In this document: positions 63,190-64,000 of the stretch, in pieces
Layout of the letters: every line of letters starts with the position of its first letter
Numbering within the stretch: position 1 is the stretch's first letter
DNA from: Struthidea cinerea
Taxonomy: Eukaryota > Chordata > Aves > Passeriformes > Corcoracidae
NCBI GenBank assembly: GCA_013397865.1
Contig: VZTI01001170.1
Coordinates: 63,077-127,076, forward strand
Direction of reading: 5' to 3'
DNA: 64,000 nucleotides
Made by a program: the position numbers and the translations under genes
Notes under the pieces: model-generated
The model's input: only the letters and a program-made list of their open reading frames with translations
Databases searched by the model: none
What the model was told of the DNA's origin: nothing

Positions 63190-64000
63190 CCACTGAGGTT
63201 TGAGCATCTCTGAGGATGGAGATTCCACAAACTCTCTGGAGCCTGCCTCATTGCTCTGTACCCACTGCAGCCCCCTTCTGGGGTTGTGTACAAGAGTAGT
63301 ATTCCCCATCTCTGTCCTTGTCCTCATCTCCTTCACCTACTAATCCCCAGGCTGAACCAGCTCAGCACCCTCCACCTTCTCTTCTATACACTCTGCTCCA
63401 GCTCCAGGCATTGGGGGGACCTTCCAGCAGATTGTATCCTGAATGTCTGACTTTGTCTTGTGCCAGGATCACAAACCTTGGACCTGAGCTCCCAGTACGG
63501 TCTCACTGATGCAGAGCAGCAGGTCAACATAGGGTCATCCTTGTTGCTGCTGTGACTGACCAAAGAGAGCCCACCTTTGGCATACTTTGCTGCAAAGGAT
63601 CCTTGCAGGCTCTTTCGACCCGCCAGAACTCCTCAGTCTTGTATATGAGGTTCCTTTGGCTCTTCATCAGAGCTTGTGTTGACCCTTAACATTATTCTGT
63701 ACGTGAAGGGCATTGCATTTGCCCTCACTGAACCTAAGGTGGCTGATTGCCATCAGCCAATTTCTCAATCTTTGGGGGTCCTCCTGAATGGCTGTGCTGC
63801 GCTTCAGATTATTGGCTCTTCCCCCCAGCCCCATCCTTGCCACCACCAGTTTGATATCAGCTGCAAACTTGCTAAAAGTGCACTCTGTACGAAAATCTAG
63901 GTTGTCTATAGAAACCTTTTATAGTTTTTCTTCTAGCCCCTTGCTGGATGCCACTAGCTACTAGTAACAAATAGTGCTGACACATCTCTTTGACCACCAA
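63190..64000 (-). mobile_element. CR1 LINE, running off the window edge
   Basis: This is an older CR1 copy on the minus strand. It shows the GATGGAGATTCCACAA tail-region block at 63217, the CAGGCTGAACCAGC (FSLEK-side) block at about 63350, the GTACGGTCTCACTGATGCAG (HLEYC-side) block at about 63494, and the catalytic region at about 63850-63880, where the box reads F-A-A-D. Further upstream CR1 sequence should lie beyond 64000. Confidence 0.75.

Noticed and set aside
1..64000. tRNA, rRNA, CRISPR, bacterial operons or a complete provirus
   Set aside because: No tRNA B-box context, no array of spaced repeats, no retroviral gag/pol/env frames and no prokaryotic gene density were seen.

Overview
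This window is vertebrate nuclear DNA, most likely from a bird. It is AT-rich and gene-poor. Its repeats are CR1-type LINE fragments, three of which keep the CR1 3' tail (octamers of the ATTCTATG type), together with several solo retroviral LTRs of avian type. There is no operon structure, no tRNA or rRNA gene, no CRISPR array and no bacterial-type gene.

Only one protein-coding gene can be supported: a single-exon gene on the + strand ending at 10377, in a CpG-rich island at about 9700-10560. Its coiled-coil protein matches the family of TUSC1 (tumor suppressor candidate 1), which is intronless in human. The amino-terminal end and start codon fall in or next to a 101-base run of N (9849-9949), so only the carboxy-terminal 141 codons are visible. 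The 3' UTR runs to an AATAAA at 11043-11048. In human, TUSC1 lies in a gene desert on 9p21, and that region corresponds to the avian Z chromosome. A Z-linked gene desert is therefore the likely setting, but this is inferred from synteny and not seen in the bases.

Layout: 1-1950 no gene; 1951-2452 ERVL-like LTR (+); about 4190-4925 GC-rich LTR-like element (+); 5990-7300 CR1 (+); 9340-9705 CR1 tail fragment (+) just upstream of TUSC1; 9700-11070 TUSC1; 11070-30200 long gene-free stretch with a 23-bp-stem hairpin at 13493-13542; 30201-32842 nested retroelement cluster (two related minus-strand LTRs flank a CR1, and the CR1 is split by a third LTR with a 4-bp target duplication); 32843-41428 gene-free; 41429-42005 LTR (-); 42925-43860 CR1 (-); 43860-48340 gene-free with a perfect 22-bp inverted repeat at 46961-47014; 48345-49660 old CR1 (-); 49660-62787 gene-free, possibly with conserved regulatory DNA; 62788-64000 two CR1 pieces (-), one a deletion derivative that joins the endonuclease region in frame to the ORF2 tail.

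I found no convincing new biological system. The observations most worth checking are the hidden TUSC1 amino terminus, the nested LTR/CR1 stack, the two strong hairpins and the in-frame CR1 deletion derivative. LTR edges are approximate except for the element at 31101-31568, where the target duplication fixes them.
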